The translations under genes and the position numbers were made by a program. The notes under the pieces are model-generated. The model was not told where the DNA came from. It made no database searches and saw only the letters and a program-made list of their open reading frames with translations. This document shows, in pieces, positions 19,205 to 31,637 of a stretch of 64,000 nt of DNA (position 1 is the first letter of the stretch; each line of letters begins with the position of its first letter). This stretch comes from Lotus japonicus (Eukaryota; Streptophyta; Magnoliopsida; Fabales; Fabaceae), in assembly GCF_012489685.1 (NCBI RefSeq), contig NC_080046.1, forward strand, positions 23,205,038 to 23,269,037. The letters are read 5' to 3'.

Positions 19205-20892
19205 CCATTCTTTCTCATTTCAGTATAATATATTCCATTACCTTCGTAGCTTGTGCAAACACACCTAACTTACTTATACTGTCTAAGCTTTGACCTTATA
19301 GTTATTACGCCTATTAATACCTTATTTGACCGTAGCTCGTATTTTAGCTATAGAAGTTATACGAGGTTTAGAATGACAAGCTAAGCCTAGAAAGTAGTCT
19401 TCTACCGATGCGTTTAAAAGGAAGCTAGAAGCTGAAGATGAATCTTATAGAGATTTCTATGAATAGTATACGTATGATGTTGAGGGCGTGTAGTTCCGTA
19501 GCGGAATCGTTGAGGAGGTGATGTCGGATATTTGTGACTATTGGATGATAGGAACTCATTGACTATTCCAGTAATTTTTTCTAGATTTCCACCTTCGATG
19601 TATTAGGCCTGATCAACTTAATATTGAGGGGGTGATATTCGGAATCACAGCTGGATATGGACTTTGATAGAAGGATTGGTAAGATTAACTCGATTTGATC
19701 GAAGATTAGTTGAATTTGGGAGGAAAGTTTGTATTAAGCACTTGATTGTACAAGATTAAGATTTGAACCTTTGGAAGTTGATGATTGTCGTATAGACATT
19801 AATTGTTTGGTTCGTGCGATTACTCCAAGTGGAGGTAGACTAAGTCAAGAGATTTAATGTTGGAAAAATATTAGGTATTTTCTCAAAAGTTATGAAGTCA
19901 TAGGTTATGTGATTACTGAGTGGAATTGTTAGAGACCAAATATGTGGGATTTAATCATGTTATAGAGAATAGCTTGATAGTAACAAGATTGAGAAGAATT
20001 AACTTTTGAACTAGATTGTTGTAGTCGAGTTCGAGGTATAAGTTTTGCTAAGTGCATGATTAATTTGTGGAGACATTATAGTTTTAAGAAATGGATATTC
20101 ACTTAAGAAGTATGGTAGGATTAAGGGCCATTAGAGGACCAAACTTGGTGAAGGTTTAGGTTTTAAATCTATGGATTTCTGTCTAAGGTGTGTAGGACTC
20201 GAAGTTTGTCAGAACTTGATTGAGGGATTAAGAAGTTGATTGACGAGATGGTGATTGAGATACAGAAAGGAAAGTGCTAGTATTAAGATGAATACTTGAA
20301 GTCGTTATATTTGGGCAAGTTTCATAGAGTTTAAGAGTGAATCGAACCTTGTTATGGATTCTGATGAGGTATACTAGAGTTAACCAATGAATTTTACTAA
20401 GTTGAATGAGGATCCTAGGGCTAAGGTTGACCTAGTGAGCTGAGATTCATGTACGCATAAGGAATTTAGTGGTGTTAGCGGTTACGATAACGGTTAAACC
20501 TCGGAAAGTTGAAGGATCGAACGATAAAATGACTAGTTAAGTCCCTTGGGGTATAGTTATAAGTTGATCTTCTAGGGAATGAGTCTAGTGATGCACTAGG
20601 TATTAAGGCTCAAGTCGAGATTTAATTTGAATGGTGACTAAGTAGAAGATTGATTTCATGGTGCGAAGGAGGATAATTACGAGGTTGGAAGTGACGTTAA
20701 TGGACTAGTAGGTTCCAAGGCAATGGTTCGTCTAGGAGTTATCAAGCGACTGAGTTGAGTTGGACCATGAGTGAACGTCACGAGAACAAGTTGAGCATTC
20801 ACTTCGGAACATAGAGAGGTACCGAGTTTCTAATCAGCATTTGGATGAACAAAAGCAAAGGAGCAAGTGGTTAAGGTTGTGCGATTGCACGA
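19205..20892 (+). mobile_element. Degenerate internal region, copy 1
   Basis: This matches 25890-27581 closely. No conserved protease, RT or integrase motif can be read in any frame and stops are dense, so the pol region has been replaced or has decayed beyond recognition. The same decay in both copies shows it predates the duplication. Confidence 0.7.
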
Positions 20893-21138
20893 ATGCCAAC
20901 CAATATTGTTTCCAACGGGGACCCGACACAAGTGGTCGAACCGGACACCATAGAGCTGGAAGACGATATGTCTTTTGAGACGCCGTCGGTCAACCTTGGG
21001 ACTAGAAGAGTGAAACGATCGGAGGGAAAGCAGAGTACCTTAGTGAAAGTTATTTGGAACAAAGACACGAACGGTGCTATATGGGTATTAGAGGAAACAG
21101 ATCAAGGAATAATATCCGGAGCTTTTACTGACCCTTAA
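20893..21138 (+). pseudogene. End of Ty3 pol (post-integrase, chromodomain-like), copy 1
   Basis: An 81-codon frame resembles the very end of Tekay/Del-type pol: DPTQVVEPDTIELEDDM corresponds to the usual DPSHV-EP region and TLVKVIWNKDT...IWVLEE to the VKVLW...ATWE chromodomain-like tail. It lies 37 bp before the LTR, the normal place for the end of pol. Confidence 0.6.
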
Positions 21139-21175
21139 GTTTCGAGGTCGAAACTTTCTTTTTGGAGGGTAGTAA

Positions 21176-24100
21176 TGTAAGACCCAAGTTTTTAAGCTTA
21201 TGCTAAGTGAATAAAGTCTTATTCACGATTAGGGTTGATGTATCGTGAAGGGAAACCTGAACTAGAGTTTACCAAATGAAACAAATATATGAAGGAGAAA
21301 GTTCAGGGAAAGTCTGAGGATTGTATCGAAGTCGATTTAAGTTATAGCACGACTAATATTCGCTTTAAAAACCTAAGACAAGAATCTTAGGAAATAACAC
21401 TATGTTCCACCCTTGGAACACTGTAGGAATTTAGTCCAAAAATCTTCAGAGAAATGTTAGAACTTCTCTTATTCCATATATAACAATCGTTTCGAGGCGA
21501 AACTCTAGGATCTACGAACGTCCGATTCCAATCATCGGAAGTTTGCCGAAACCAAAACCCTGGTATTTCAAAACCCTAGAATCAACCGACAATGAAGACT
21601 TTTTCTATTCGGAACACCAAATGAAGATTCTACACGCGTACACCCATTTCTCTTGATGATTTCAATCTTTCTTCAGAAGGAAGTTTTCCATTCCGACATT
21701 CGATGCAAAAAGCAACTTATCGGGTAAAATAGTTTTACACCGACTATGCTTTAGTTGCCCAAAATATAAGGAGACCTCATTTTAGTTTTGGAATTCTTTC
21801 GCCAAAACCTATCTTAGAATTCACGGAGAATGACGCCGGAAAAATCAGATTCGCGAAACTTTCATTTTCCCGCGAATTTGCATCTTCTATATATAGCAAA
21901 CAAGTGAGAAAAAAACACAAAACTCCTCCATTTTCTCTCCTCAAGGCCGCGAGTTCATCCAAGGAAGAAGGAAGAAGAATTTTCTTCATTACTTGCTTGA
22001 TCGTTGATCCGTTAGTTGCTGCTTCAAGGTTTCGAGGTATAGTCGCTAATCCTTACCTCTGATCGCTTTTTCCATAGCTTTTCTGTAGACTTTTCTGAGC
22101 CGATAGTTTATGGGTTTTTGCAAAACTATCCTGAATCTTTCATTTCTGATTCTAAACCTCTTCCTTATGTGCCCAAGATCACTTCTGCCGGGTTAGATTT
22201 TCCGTTATGTCGCCGGAATTCCGCCGGAATCAATTTTAGCCTAAAATACCCATTTTTGGAGTTTTTGGAGTAAAGCTTCAACCTTTAGGCTGAAAACTAT
22301 CGCCTTAGCTTAGTGCTAGTAGGATTAGTTGTCATAAACATCGTTGGTGACGTCCCTGCAAAATTTGGTTTTTGGGATTTCAGTTTTTAAAATCCTAAGT
22401 TAAAAATCATGACCAAAATACCCCTACGACAGTTTTTGATCCGATAATTTTTCCGAGTTCAGAATACCCTTAGTTACGGCTAATGATAGCATAGGAACCA
22501 AGTTTGATCGAAGAAAAATCGAGTCTCCTAATTACCTAAAGTGGCCGAGCCTATAGGGGGAGGAGGAGGAAAATTTCCTTTTCCGAAAACTTGTCTTTCG
22601 CGCTAGATTATCGTACCTTAGAGTATAGATTACTTCGAGTAACCTTAGTAAGTATCGATAACTTAGTTTTCGATAGATTTTGATTGATTTCTGTGGTTTT
22701 GTTCTAAAGGTGCTTTTGAAGAGTTTCCCGAGGAACAAGGCTTTGCTTGCGAGGAAGCGTTAGACGATCATTCTGGAGAACCTACAGGTGAGGGCATCTC
22801 ACTGAATCTCTAGTTAATGCTTAGGGTCGATGCTTTCGACATTGATTTACTGTTTATGCACTTGTTTGTGTTTGATTGGAAAAATGTTTTCTGAGGCTTC
22901 GGCTGACAATGTAGATGATGCATCTACTACTATGTTTTTTATGATTGACTTACATGCTATGTGCTAAGTGGGTACCTTAGGATGTGTGGTGCATGCTTAT
23001 ATGCTAAGTGCTATGTGGTTATTGCTTAATATGTTGATATATGACATGTTGATTGATTGTGCTGAGTTATTTATGCTTTTGCAATGAAATCTGAGTTTCT
23101 GAATGGTGAGAATAGCGGGCAGGTCATGCCGATTTTATTTTGAGAGTTTTGAGAAAGCTTGATAGGACGAATGAGATTCGGGCCTTGTTATGATGTTTAT
23201 GGATCGAGACATTCTCTGGAGTCATTTGGGGATTTGGAGATCCCGAGAACTTATAGGATTTGCGAAAAGACTAAAAGGATAGTATTTTGTAAAGAAAACT
23301 CATAAGACATTAAACAACCTCTAAATCTTTAATTAATGATAATAAACTCGAAAGGAAGGCGTGGAAGTCAAATCTTAGTTTTGGAAAACGAGAAGTGTCG
23401 TCGGATCCCAGAGTTGAGAAAGTTGAGAGGCTTCGAGTATGTAGATGTTGTGGTGCTGTTGGAGCAGCGTTTGTTATTGTGCTGTTGGAGCAGCTATGTT
23501 GTTGGGCTATCCTGGGGATAAGTCCGGGGAATTGATAGTTCCCGAGTATGTTGATACTCTTGCTCGTTGAGCAGTTGTGACCATCGGATTGAGATGAGTC
23601 GGATGATTTGGAGATCATCATGAGAGAATGTGTGTTGTGGAAAGAAGTGTCTTTTGTCGCAGAATCGACTTTACCTTAGGGTAAGCTTTTAGAGACTTTA
23701 ATTTAGCTAGAACACGTGGCGACGTGTCGAGTGAGATTCGGAGACGTTGTTTGACTAGTCATCCTGCATTCATGCAACATTAATGGGGTATTAACACAGG
23801 ACGTACTCTGGACCTCGTCGGATTCCAAAATGGTCATAAGACCCGGATTTCCGTGTAAGAGCGTCTGTAGACGTCTCTTGTAGCAGACCGAAATGGCAGA
23901 CCTACGGGTTACGGCTGATCTGACTACCGCTGATGTTGGAGTAAGAGGCACGCGGGCCGAAATGGTCCCACCGTGGCTGGTGCTAGGGCTGATCCGTTGA
24001 TGTCCATCCGTTCCGGATTGCATATTGGTTGACTGGGTTAACCTGCATATCATTTCATGCAACATGCATACTGACTTAGTTGTCGAATGTGATTGTTATT

Positions 24101-24951
24101 TGTTAATCCTATTTGGAACATGCTAAGTGTTTTTATTGTCATTTATGTTCGTTATGGAATATGTAACCCTAGGATGTTATCCCTAGCTATAAGCCTAAGT
24201 GGCTATTCTATTATCTGTATCTATCGATGTTATTATTTACATAATTCTTTGGAGTTGACCCTCGCGTCTTCTGTGTGTGCTTTGGCGGACAAACTCCCTT
24301 TGTCAGATGTCCACGACGGACTAGATCATGATGGTTCACCCTTCGGGGGGAACTAGAGTTGAGATACTGGAATAGGAGCGCATCGCGGTAGCGAGAGGAG
24401 GACGGATGGTGTACTTAGACTAGGTCGTTCTGAATTCAGATTCGGACGACGATCATGCTAGCATGTAGGTTTTAGTGCTGGTGTGAGCTCCTCGAGATGG
24501 GATTAGTGTAGGAGTAGAGTCTTAGCTCTGAAAATCATTTGTTTTCTTTGGGGACAGGGTAGTTTCCCACCTATAGCTTTTTGTGTGGTTTCTTTACAGG
24601 AATCACAGAGAGTTGGTTGGACTTAGGAGGTCTTGTTTCAGGCCGATGGTCCAGCTTATTCTCAGTTTTGAGGGATGGTGTTGCGGACACTTCACCTTTA
24701 CTTTCAGTCTGTACATATTGCCTTCGGGCGCTACACTTTTTTTCCGTCACTGGAGGTTACTCGTGACGAGGTTGTTACTTACAGCGGGGGCTGTATTATA
24801 TATTGTACATTAGTTCTGTTGCTTTTCGCTTTTGGGTTTTATTTAATTCAGTCTTGTCTTAGTTATTATCAAAAAAAAAATATTCACGTTTTTCCGCATT
24901 AAGTTTTACTTTTGGTTACTAAAGTGACGCCACCGAAATCGGGGTGTTAAA
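21176..24951 (+). repeat. Family A LTR (complete, left of two)
   Basis: It runs from tgtaagaccc to gggtgttaaa; its last bases differ from the canonical gggtgttaca of the right copy. Length 3776 bp. A purine-rich stretch (ttggagggtagtaa, 21162-21175) precedes it and a PBS follows it, so it serves as 3' LTR of one unit and 5' LTR of the next. Internal short ORFs are repeated in every copy and unrecognised. Confidence 0.92.
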
Positions 24952-24954
24952 TTG

Positions 24955-24966
24955 TGGTATCAGAGC
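24955..24966 (+). other. Primer binding site of the LARD-like element
   Basis: TGGTATCAGAGC, complementary to initiator tRNA-Met, lies three bases after the LTR end, as expected for plant Ty3 chromoviruses. Confidence 0.9.
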
Positions 24967-25148
24967 ACGGTCGAGTCTTTCGGGAGTTGTTGGGGAATAG
25001 GTCTTCTGTGCTTGGTTGTGTGACTCTGCAAAGAGTGAAAATTGATTGTCTGCAAGCGATTTTTCGCTTAGAATTGATTGAAGTTATTGCTTAATCATAT
25101 TGTATAGTTATGCCAGAGAATATCTTGTGATGAGTACTAACTGTTTGT

Positions 25149-25979
25149 TTGACTAAGCATAGCATGGTAAGCCCTGATCGTATGGCAAAGGCGATAGCTA
25201 CAATGACTGAAGCAATGATGAACCAGGCTGCTGAGGACGCTTACAGACACGCGGAGGAGGCTGCACGTAAGCAACCTCAACTGTTAAACGAGGTGTCCAA
25301 GTACCAGCATAGTGGATTGGACCGAGTTGGAACTGGGGGACCAGTGAGATCAGGTTCTCAGGAGTACCGACCGTGGAAGCTATACCAGCATCCTGAGGGA
25401 AGAGACCCTATTCCAGGATCACGCAAGTCGACGACTGCAACTATTGGTCAGGAGGCTGTGTCATGCTACCGTTGTGGAAAGCTTGGACACTACGTCTTTC
25501 AGTGCTCAGTAGCTGGACCAAAATGCTGCAAGTGCAGACAACGTGGACATTTGGCCGTGAACTGTAGGACGTTCCAGGCGGGACCGTCCGATAACAAGAT
25601 GAAGGACAAGTTTCCCGCCATAGCTAGAAGGGCAAGGAAACAAGTGTCATGTTTCAGATGTGGGAAGCCGGGGCACTATGCTAATGCTTGTCCCGACACG
25701 AGGCCCAAATGCTATAATTGTAACAAAATGGGGCATACTTCCGGTCGGTGCAGAGCACTCAAGACGGAGCCAACCGTGAACACTGCTCGTGGAAAGCGTT
25801 CTGCGGCTAAAGCAAGAGTTTACACCATGGACGGTGAGAGAGCTGAGGGGTTTGTCACAGGAGAGCGCAAGAACGATGGTAACCTTCTAACCATTCTTTC
25901 TCATTTCAGTATAATATATTCCATTACCTTCGTAGCTTGTGCAAACACACCTAACTTACTTATACTGTCTAAGCTTTGA
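25149..25979 (+). CDS. Truncated gag with four CCHC zinc knuckles
   Basis: A 276-codon ORF. Residues 1-95 have no recognisable capsid domain; residues about 105-205 contain four C-X2-C-X4-H-X4-C knuckles: CYRCGKLGHYVFQC, CCKCRQRGHLAVNC, CFRCGKPGHYANAC and CYNCNKMGHTSGRC. The basic segment between knuckles two and three would also favour nucleic acid. Family gag proteins are usually about twice as long with a helical capsid domain first, so this is the nucleocapsid end only, and the last 40 residues run into degenerate sequence. The start at 25149 is the first ATG of the frame, 182 bp after the PBS. It may act as an RNA-binding nucleocapsid or be non-functional. Confidence 0.75.
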   Translation: MTKHSMVSPDRMAKAIATMTEAMMNQAAEDAYRHAEEAARKQPQLLNEVSKYQHSGLDRVGTGGPVRSGSQEYRPWKLYQHPEGRDPIPGSRKSTTATIGQEAVSCYRCGKLGHYVFQCSVAGPKCCKCRQRGHLAVNCRTFQAGPSDNKMKDKFPAIARRARKQVSCFRCGKPGHYANACPDTRPKCYNCNKMGHTSGRCRALKTEPTVNTARGKRSAAKARVYTMDGERAEGFVTGERKNDGNLLTILSHFSIIYSITFVACANTPNLLILSKL

Positions 25980-27581
25980 CCTTATAGTTATTACGCCTAT
26001 TAATACCTTATTTGACCGTAGCTCGTATTTTAGCTATAGAAGTTATACGAGGTTTAGAATGACAAGCTAAGCCTAGAAAGTAGTCTTCTACCGATGCGTT
26101 TAAAAGGAAGCTAGAAGCTGAAGAATGAATCTTATAGAGATTTCTTATGGATAGTATACATATGATGTTGAGGGCGTGTAGTTCCGTAGCGGAATCGTTG
26201 AGGAGGTGATGTCGGGATATTTGTGACTATTGGATGATAGGAACTCATTGACTGTTCCAGTAGGTTTTTCTAGATTTCCACCTTCGATGTATTAGGCCTG
26301 ATCAACTTAATATTGAGGGGGTGATATTCGGAATCACAGCTGGATATGGAGTTTGATAGAAGGATTGGTAAGATTAACTCGATTTGATCGAAGATTAGTT
26401 GAATTTGGGAGGAAAGTTTGTATTAAGCACTTGATTGTACAAGATTAAGATTTGAACCTTTGGAAGTTGATGATTGTCGTATAGACATTAATTGTTTGGT
26501 TCGTGCGATTACTCCAAGTGGAGGTAGACTAAGTCAAGAGATTTAATGTTGGAAAAATATTAGGTATTTTCTCAGAAGTTATGAAGTCATAGGTTATGTG
26601 ATTACTGAGTGGAATTGTTAGAGACCAAATATGTGGGATTTAATCAGGTTATAGAGAATAGCTTGATAGTAACAAGATTGAGAAGAATTAACTTTGAACT
26701 AGATTGTTGTAGTCGAGTTCGAGGAATAAGTTTTGCTAAGTGCATGATTAATTTATGGAGACATTATAGTTTTAAGAAATGGATATTCACTTAAGAAGTA
26801 TTGAAGGATTAAGGGCCATTAGAGGACCAAACTTGGTGAAGGTTTAGGTTTTAAATCTATGGATTTCTGTCTAAGGTGTGTAGGACTCGAAGTTTGTCAG
26901 AACTTGATTGAGGGATTAAGAAGTTGATTGACGAGATGGTGATTGAGATACAGAAAGGAAAGTGCTAGTATTAAGATGAATACTTGAAGTCGTTATATTT
27001 GGGCAAGTTTCATAGAGTTTAAGAGTGAATGGAACCTTGTTATGGATTCTGATGAGGTATACTAGAGTTAACCAATGAATTCTACTAAGTTGAATGAGGA
27101 TCCTTGGGCTAAGGTTGACCTAGTGAGCTGAGATTCATGTACGCATAAGGAATTTAGTGGTGTTAGCGGTTACGATAACAGTTAAACCTCGGAAAGTTGA
27201 AGGATCGAACGATAAAATGACTAGTTAAGTCCCTTGGGGTAAAGTTATAAGTTGATCTTCTAGGGAATGAGTCTAGTGATGCACTAGGTATTAAGGCTCA
27301 AGTCGAGATTTAATTTGAATGGTGACTAAGTAGAAGATTGATTTCATGGTGCGAAGGAGGATAATTACGAGGTTGGAAGTGACGTTAATGGACTAGTAGG
27401 TTCCAAGGCAATAGTTCGTCTAGGAGTTATCAAGCGACTGAGTTGAGTTGGACCATGAGTGAACGTCACGAGAACAAGTTGAGCATTCACTTCGGAACAT
27501 AGAGAGGTACCGAGTTTCTAATCAGCATTTTGGATGAACAAAAGAAAAGGAGCAAGTGGTTAAGGTTGTGCGATTGCACGA
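25980..27581 (+). mobile_element. Degenerate internal region, copy 2
   Basis: No protease, RT or integrase motif is visible; stops are frequent in all frames. It is nearly identical to 19290-20892. The only frame over 60 codons (26609-26794) has no family resemblance. Confidence 0.7.
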
Positions 27582-27827
27582 ATGCCAACCAATATTGTTT
27601 CCAACGGGGACCCGACACAAGTGGTCGAACCGGACACCATAGAGTTGGAAGACGATATGTCTTTTGAGACGCCGTCGGTCAACCTTGGGACTAGAAGAGT
27701 GAAACGATCGGAGGGAAAGCAGAGTACCTTAGTGAAAGTTATTTGGAACAAAGACACGAACAGTGCTATATGGGTATTAGAGGAAACAGATCAAGGAATA
27801 ATATCCGGAGCTTTTACTGACCCTTAA
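27582..27827 (+). pseudogene. End of Ty3 pol (post-integrase, chromodomain-like), copy 2
   Basis: Same 81-codon tail as 20893-21138, with one or two substitutions. A purine tract (27851-27864) and the 3' LTR follow. It is preserved without the catalytic part of pol, so it marks the right edge of an internal deletion rather than a working gene. Confidence 0.6.
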
Positions 27828-27864
27828 GTTTCGAGGTCGAAACTTTCTTTTTGGAGGGTAGTAA

Positions 27865-30800
27865 TGTAAGACCCAAGTTTTAAGCTTATGCTAAGTGAAT
27901 AAAGTCTTATTCACGATTAGGGTTGATGTATCGTGAAGGGAAACCTGAACTAGAGTTTACCAAATGAAACAAATATATGAAGGAGAAAGTTCAGGGAAAG
28001 TCTGAGGATTGTATCGAAGTCGATTTAAGTTATAGCACGACTAATATTCGCTTTAAAAACCTAAGACAAGAATCTTAGGAAATAACACTATGTTCCACCC
28101 TTGGAACACTGTAGGAATTTAGTCCAAAAATCTTCAGAGAAATGTTAGAACTTCTCTTATTCCATATATAACAATCGTTTCGAGGCGAAACTCTAGGATC
28201 TACGAACGTCCGATTCCAATCATCGGAAGTTTACCGAAACCAAAACCCTGGTATTTCAAAACCCTAGAATCAACCGACAATGAAGACTTTTTCTATTCGG
28301 AACACCAAATGAAGATTCTACACGCGTACACCCATTTCTCTTGATGATTTCAATCTTTCTTCAGAAGGAAGTTTTCCATTCCGACATTCGATGCAAAAAG
28401 CAACTTATCGGGTAAAATAGTTTTACACCGACTATGCTTTAGTTGCCAAAAATATAAGGAGACCTCATTTTAGTTTTGGAATTTTTTCTCCAAAACCTAT
28501 CTTAGAATTCACGGAGAATGACGCCGGAAAAATCAGATTCGCGAAACTTTCATTTTCCCGCGAATTTCCATCTTCTATATATAGCAAACAAGTGAGAAAA
28601 AAACACAAAACTCCTCCATTTTCTCTCCTCAAGGCCGCGAGTTCATCCAAGGAAGAAGGAAGAAGAATTTTCTTCATTACTTGCTTGATCGTTGATCCGT
28701 TAGTTGCTGCTTCAAGGTTTCGAGGTATAGTCGCTAATCCTTACCTCTGATCGCTTTTTCCATAGCTTTTCTGTAGACTTTTCTGAGCCGATAGTTTATG
28801 GGTTTTTGCAAAACTATCCTGAATCTTTCATTTCTGATTCTAAACCTCTTCCTTATGTGCCCAAGATCACTTCTGCCGGGTTAGATTTTCCGTTATGTCG
28901 CCGGAATTCCGCCGGAATCAATTTTAGCCTAAAATACCCATTTTTGGAGTTTTTGGAGTAAAGCTTCAACCTTTAGGCTGAAAACTATCGCCTTAGCTTA
29001 GTGCTAGTAGGATTAGTTGTCATAAACGCCGTTGGTGACGTCCCTGCAAAATTTGGTTTTTGGGATTTTAGTTTTGAAAATCCTAAGTTAAAAATCATGA
29101 CCAAAATACCCCTGCGACAGTTTTTGATCCGATAATTTTTCCGAGTTCAGAATACCCTTAGTTACGGCTAATGATAGCATAGGAACCAAGTTTGATCGAA
29201 GAAAAATCGAGTCTCCTAATTACCTAAAGTGGCCGAGCCTATAGGGGGAGGAGGAGGAAAATTTCCTTTTCCGAAAACTTGTCTTTCGCGCTAGATTATC
29301 GTACCTTAGAGTATAGATTACTTCGAGTAACCTTAGTAAGTATCGATAACTTAGTTTTCGATAGATTTTGATTGATTTCTGTGGTTTTGTTCTAAAGGTG
29401 CTTTTGAAGAGTTTCCCGAGGAACAAGGCTTTGCTTGCGAGGAAGCGTTAGACGATCATTCTGGAGAACCTACAGGTGAGGGCATCTCACTGAATCTCTA
29501 GTTAATGCTTAGGGTCGATGCTTTCGACATTGATTTACTATTTATGCACTTGTTTGTGTTTGATTGGAAAAATGTTTTCTGAGGCTTCGGCTGACAATGT
29601 AGATGATGCATCTACTACTATGTTTTTGATGATTGACTTACATGCTATGTGCTAAGTGGGTACCTTAGGATGTGTGGTGCATGCTTATATGCTAAGTGCT
29701 ATGTGGTTATTGCTTAATATGTTGATATATGACATGTTGATTGATTGTGCTGAGTTATTTATGCTTTTGCAATGAAATCTGAGTTTCTGAATGGTGAGAA
29801 TAGCGGGCAGGTCATGCCGATTTTATTTTGAGAGTTTTGAGAAAGCTTGATAGGACGAATGAGATTCGGGCCTTGTTATGATGTTTATGGATCGAGACAT
29901 TCTCTGGAGTCATTTGGGGATTTGGAGATCCCGAGAACTTATAGGATTTGCGATAAGACTAAAAGGATAGTATTTTGTAAAGAAAACTCATAAGACATTA
30001 AACAACCTCTAAATCTTTAATTAATGATAATAAACTCGAAAGGAAGGCGTGGAAGTCAAATCTTAGTTTTGGAAAACGAGAAGTGTCGTCGGATCCCAGT
30101 GTTGAGAAAGTTGAGAGGCTTCGAGTATGTAGATGTTGTGGTGCTGTTGGAGCAGCGTTTGTTATTGTGCTGTTGGAGCAGCTATGTTGTTGGGCTATCC
30201 TGGGGATAAGTCCGGGGAATTGATAGTTCCCGAGTATGTTGATACTCTTGCTCGTTGAGCAGTTGTGACCATCGGATTGAGATGAGTCGGATGATTTGGA
30301 GATCATCATGAGAGAATGTGTGTTGTGGAAAGAAGTGTCTTTTGTCGCAGAATCGACTTTACCTTAGGGTAAGCTTTTAGAGACTTTAATTTAGCTAGAA
30401 CACGTGGCGACGTGTCGAGTGAGATTCGGAGACGTTGTTTGACTAGTCATCCTGCATTCATGCAACATTAATGGGGTATTAACACAGGACGTACTCTGGA
30501 CCTCGTCGGATTCCAAAATGGTCATAAGACCCGGATTTCCGTGTAAGAGCGTCTGTAGACGTCTCTTGTAGCAGACCGAAATGGCAGACCTACGGGTTAC
30601 GGCTGATCTGACTACCGCTGATGTTGGAGTAAGAGGCACGCGGGCCGAAATGGTCCCACCGTGGCTGGTGCTAGGGCTGATCCGTTGATGTCCATCCGTT
30701 CCGGATTGCATATTGGTTGACTGGGTTAACCTGCATATCATTTCATGCAACATGCATACTGACTTAGTTGGCGAATGTGATTGTTATTTGTTAATCCTAT

Positions 30801-31637
30801 TTGGAACATGCTAAGTGTTTTTATTGTCATTTATGTTCGTTATGGAATATGTAACCCTAGGATGTTATCCCTAGCTATAAGCCTAAGTGGCTATTCTATT
30901 ATTTGTATCTATCGATGTTATTATTTACATAATTCTTTGGAGTTGACCCTCGCGTCTTCTGTGTGTGCTTTGGCGGACAAACGCCCTTTGTCAGATGTCC
31001 ACGGCGGACTAGATCATGATGGTTCACCCTTCGGGGGGAACTAGAGTTGAGATACTGGAATAGGAGCGCATCGCGGTAGCGAGAGGAGGACGGATGGTGT
31101 ACTTAGACTAGGTCGTTCTGAATTCAGATTCAGACGACGATCATGCTAGCATGTAGGTTTTAGTGCTGGTGTGAGCTCCTCGAGATGGGATTAGTGTAGG
31201 AGTAGAGTCTTAGCTCTGAAAATCATTTGTTTTCTTTGGGGACAGGGTAGTTTCCCACCTATAGCTTTTTGTGTGGTTTCTTTACAGGAATCACAGAGAG
31301 TTGGTTGGACTTAGGAGGTCTTGTTTCAGGCCGATGGGCCAGCTTATTCTCAGTTTTGAGGGATGGTGTTGCGGACACTTCACCTTTATTTTCAGTCTGT
31401 ACATATTGCCTTTGGGCGCTACACTTTTTTTCCGTCACTGGAGGTTACTCGTGACGAGGTTGTTACTTACAGCGGGGGCTGTATTATATATTGTACATTA
31501 GTTCTGTTGCTTTTCGCTTTTGGGTTTTATTTAATTCAGTCTTGTCTTAGTTATTATCAAAAAAAATATTCACGTTTTTCCGCATTAAGTTTTACTTTTG
31601 GTTACTAAAGTGACGCCACCGAAATCGGGGTGTTACA
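27865..31637 (+). repeat. Family A LTR (complete, right of two)
   Basis: It runs from tgtaagaccc to ggggtgttaca, 3773 bp. It differs from 21176-24951 by scattered single-base changes and 1-3 base indels, far fewer than from the LTRs at 1-5242 or 63197-64000. It ends against 31638 (tgaag), which belongs to an older retroelement LTR. Confidence 0.93.

Larger units (their letters stand above)
18735..31637 (+). mobile_element. Tandem LARD-like Ty3/gypsy array (internal-LTR-internal-LTR)
   Basis: Two copies of a unit of 6689 bp follow each other: internal 18735-21175, LTR 21176-24951, internal 24952-27864, LTR 27865-31637. The copies are nearly identical throughout. The LTRs are 3.77 kb and the internal region only 2.9 kb, with a PBS, a truncated zinc-knuckle gag, no protease, RT or integrase, and the tail of pol. 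That is the architecture of a large retrotransposon derivative mobilised in trans. A shared LTR between two internal regions is what unequal recombination between LTRs produces; the leftmost LTR would lie in or beyond the gap. The right flank is an older Sirevirus-like LTR. Confidence 0.88.
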
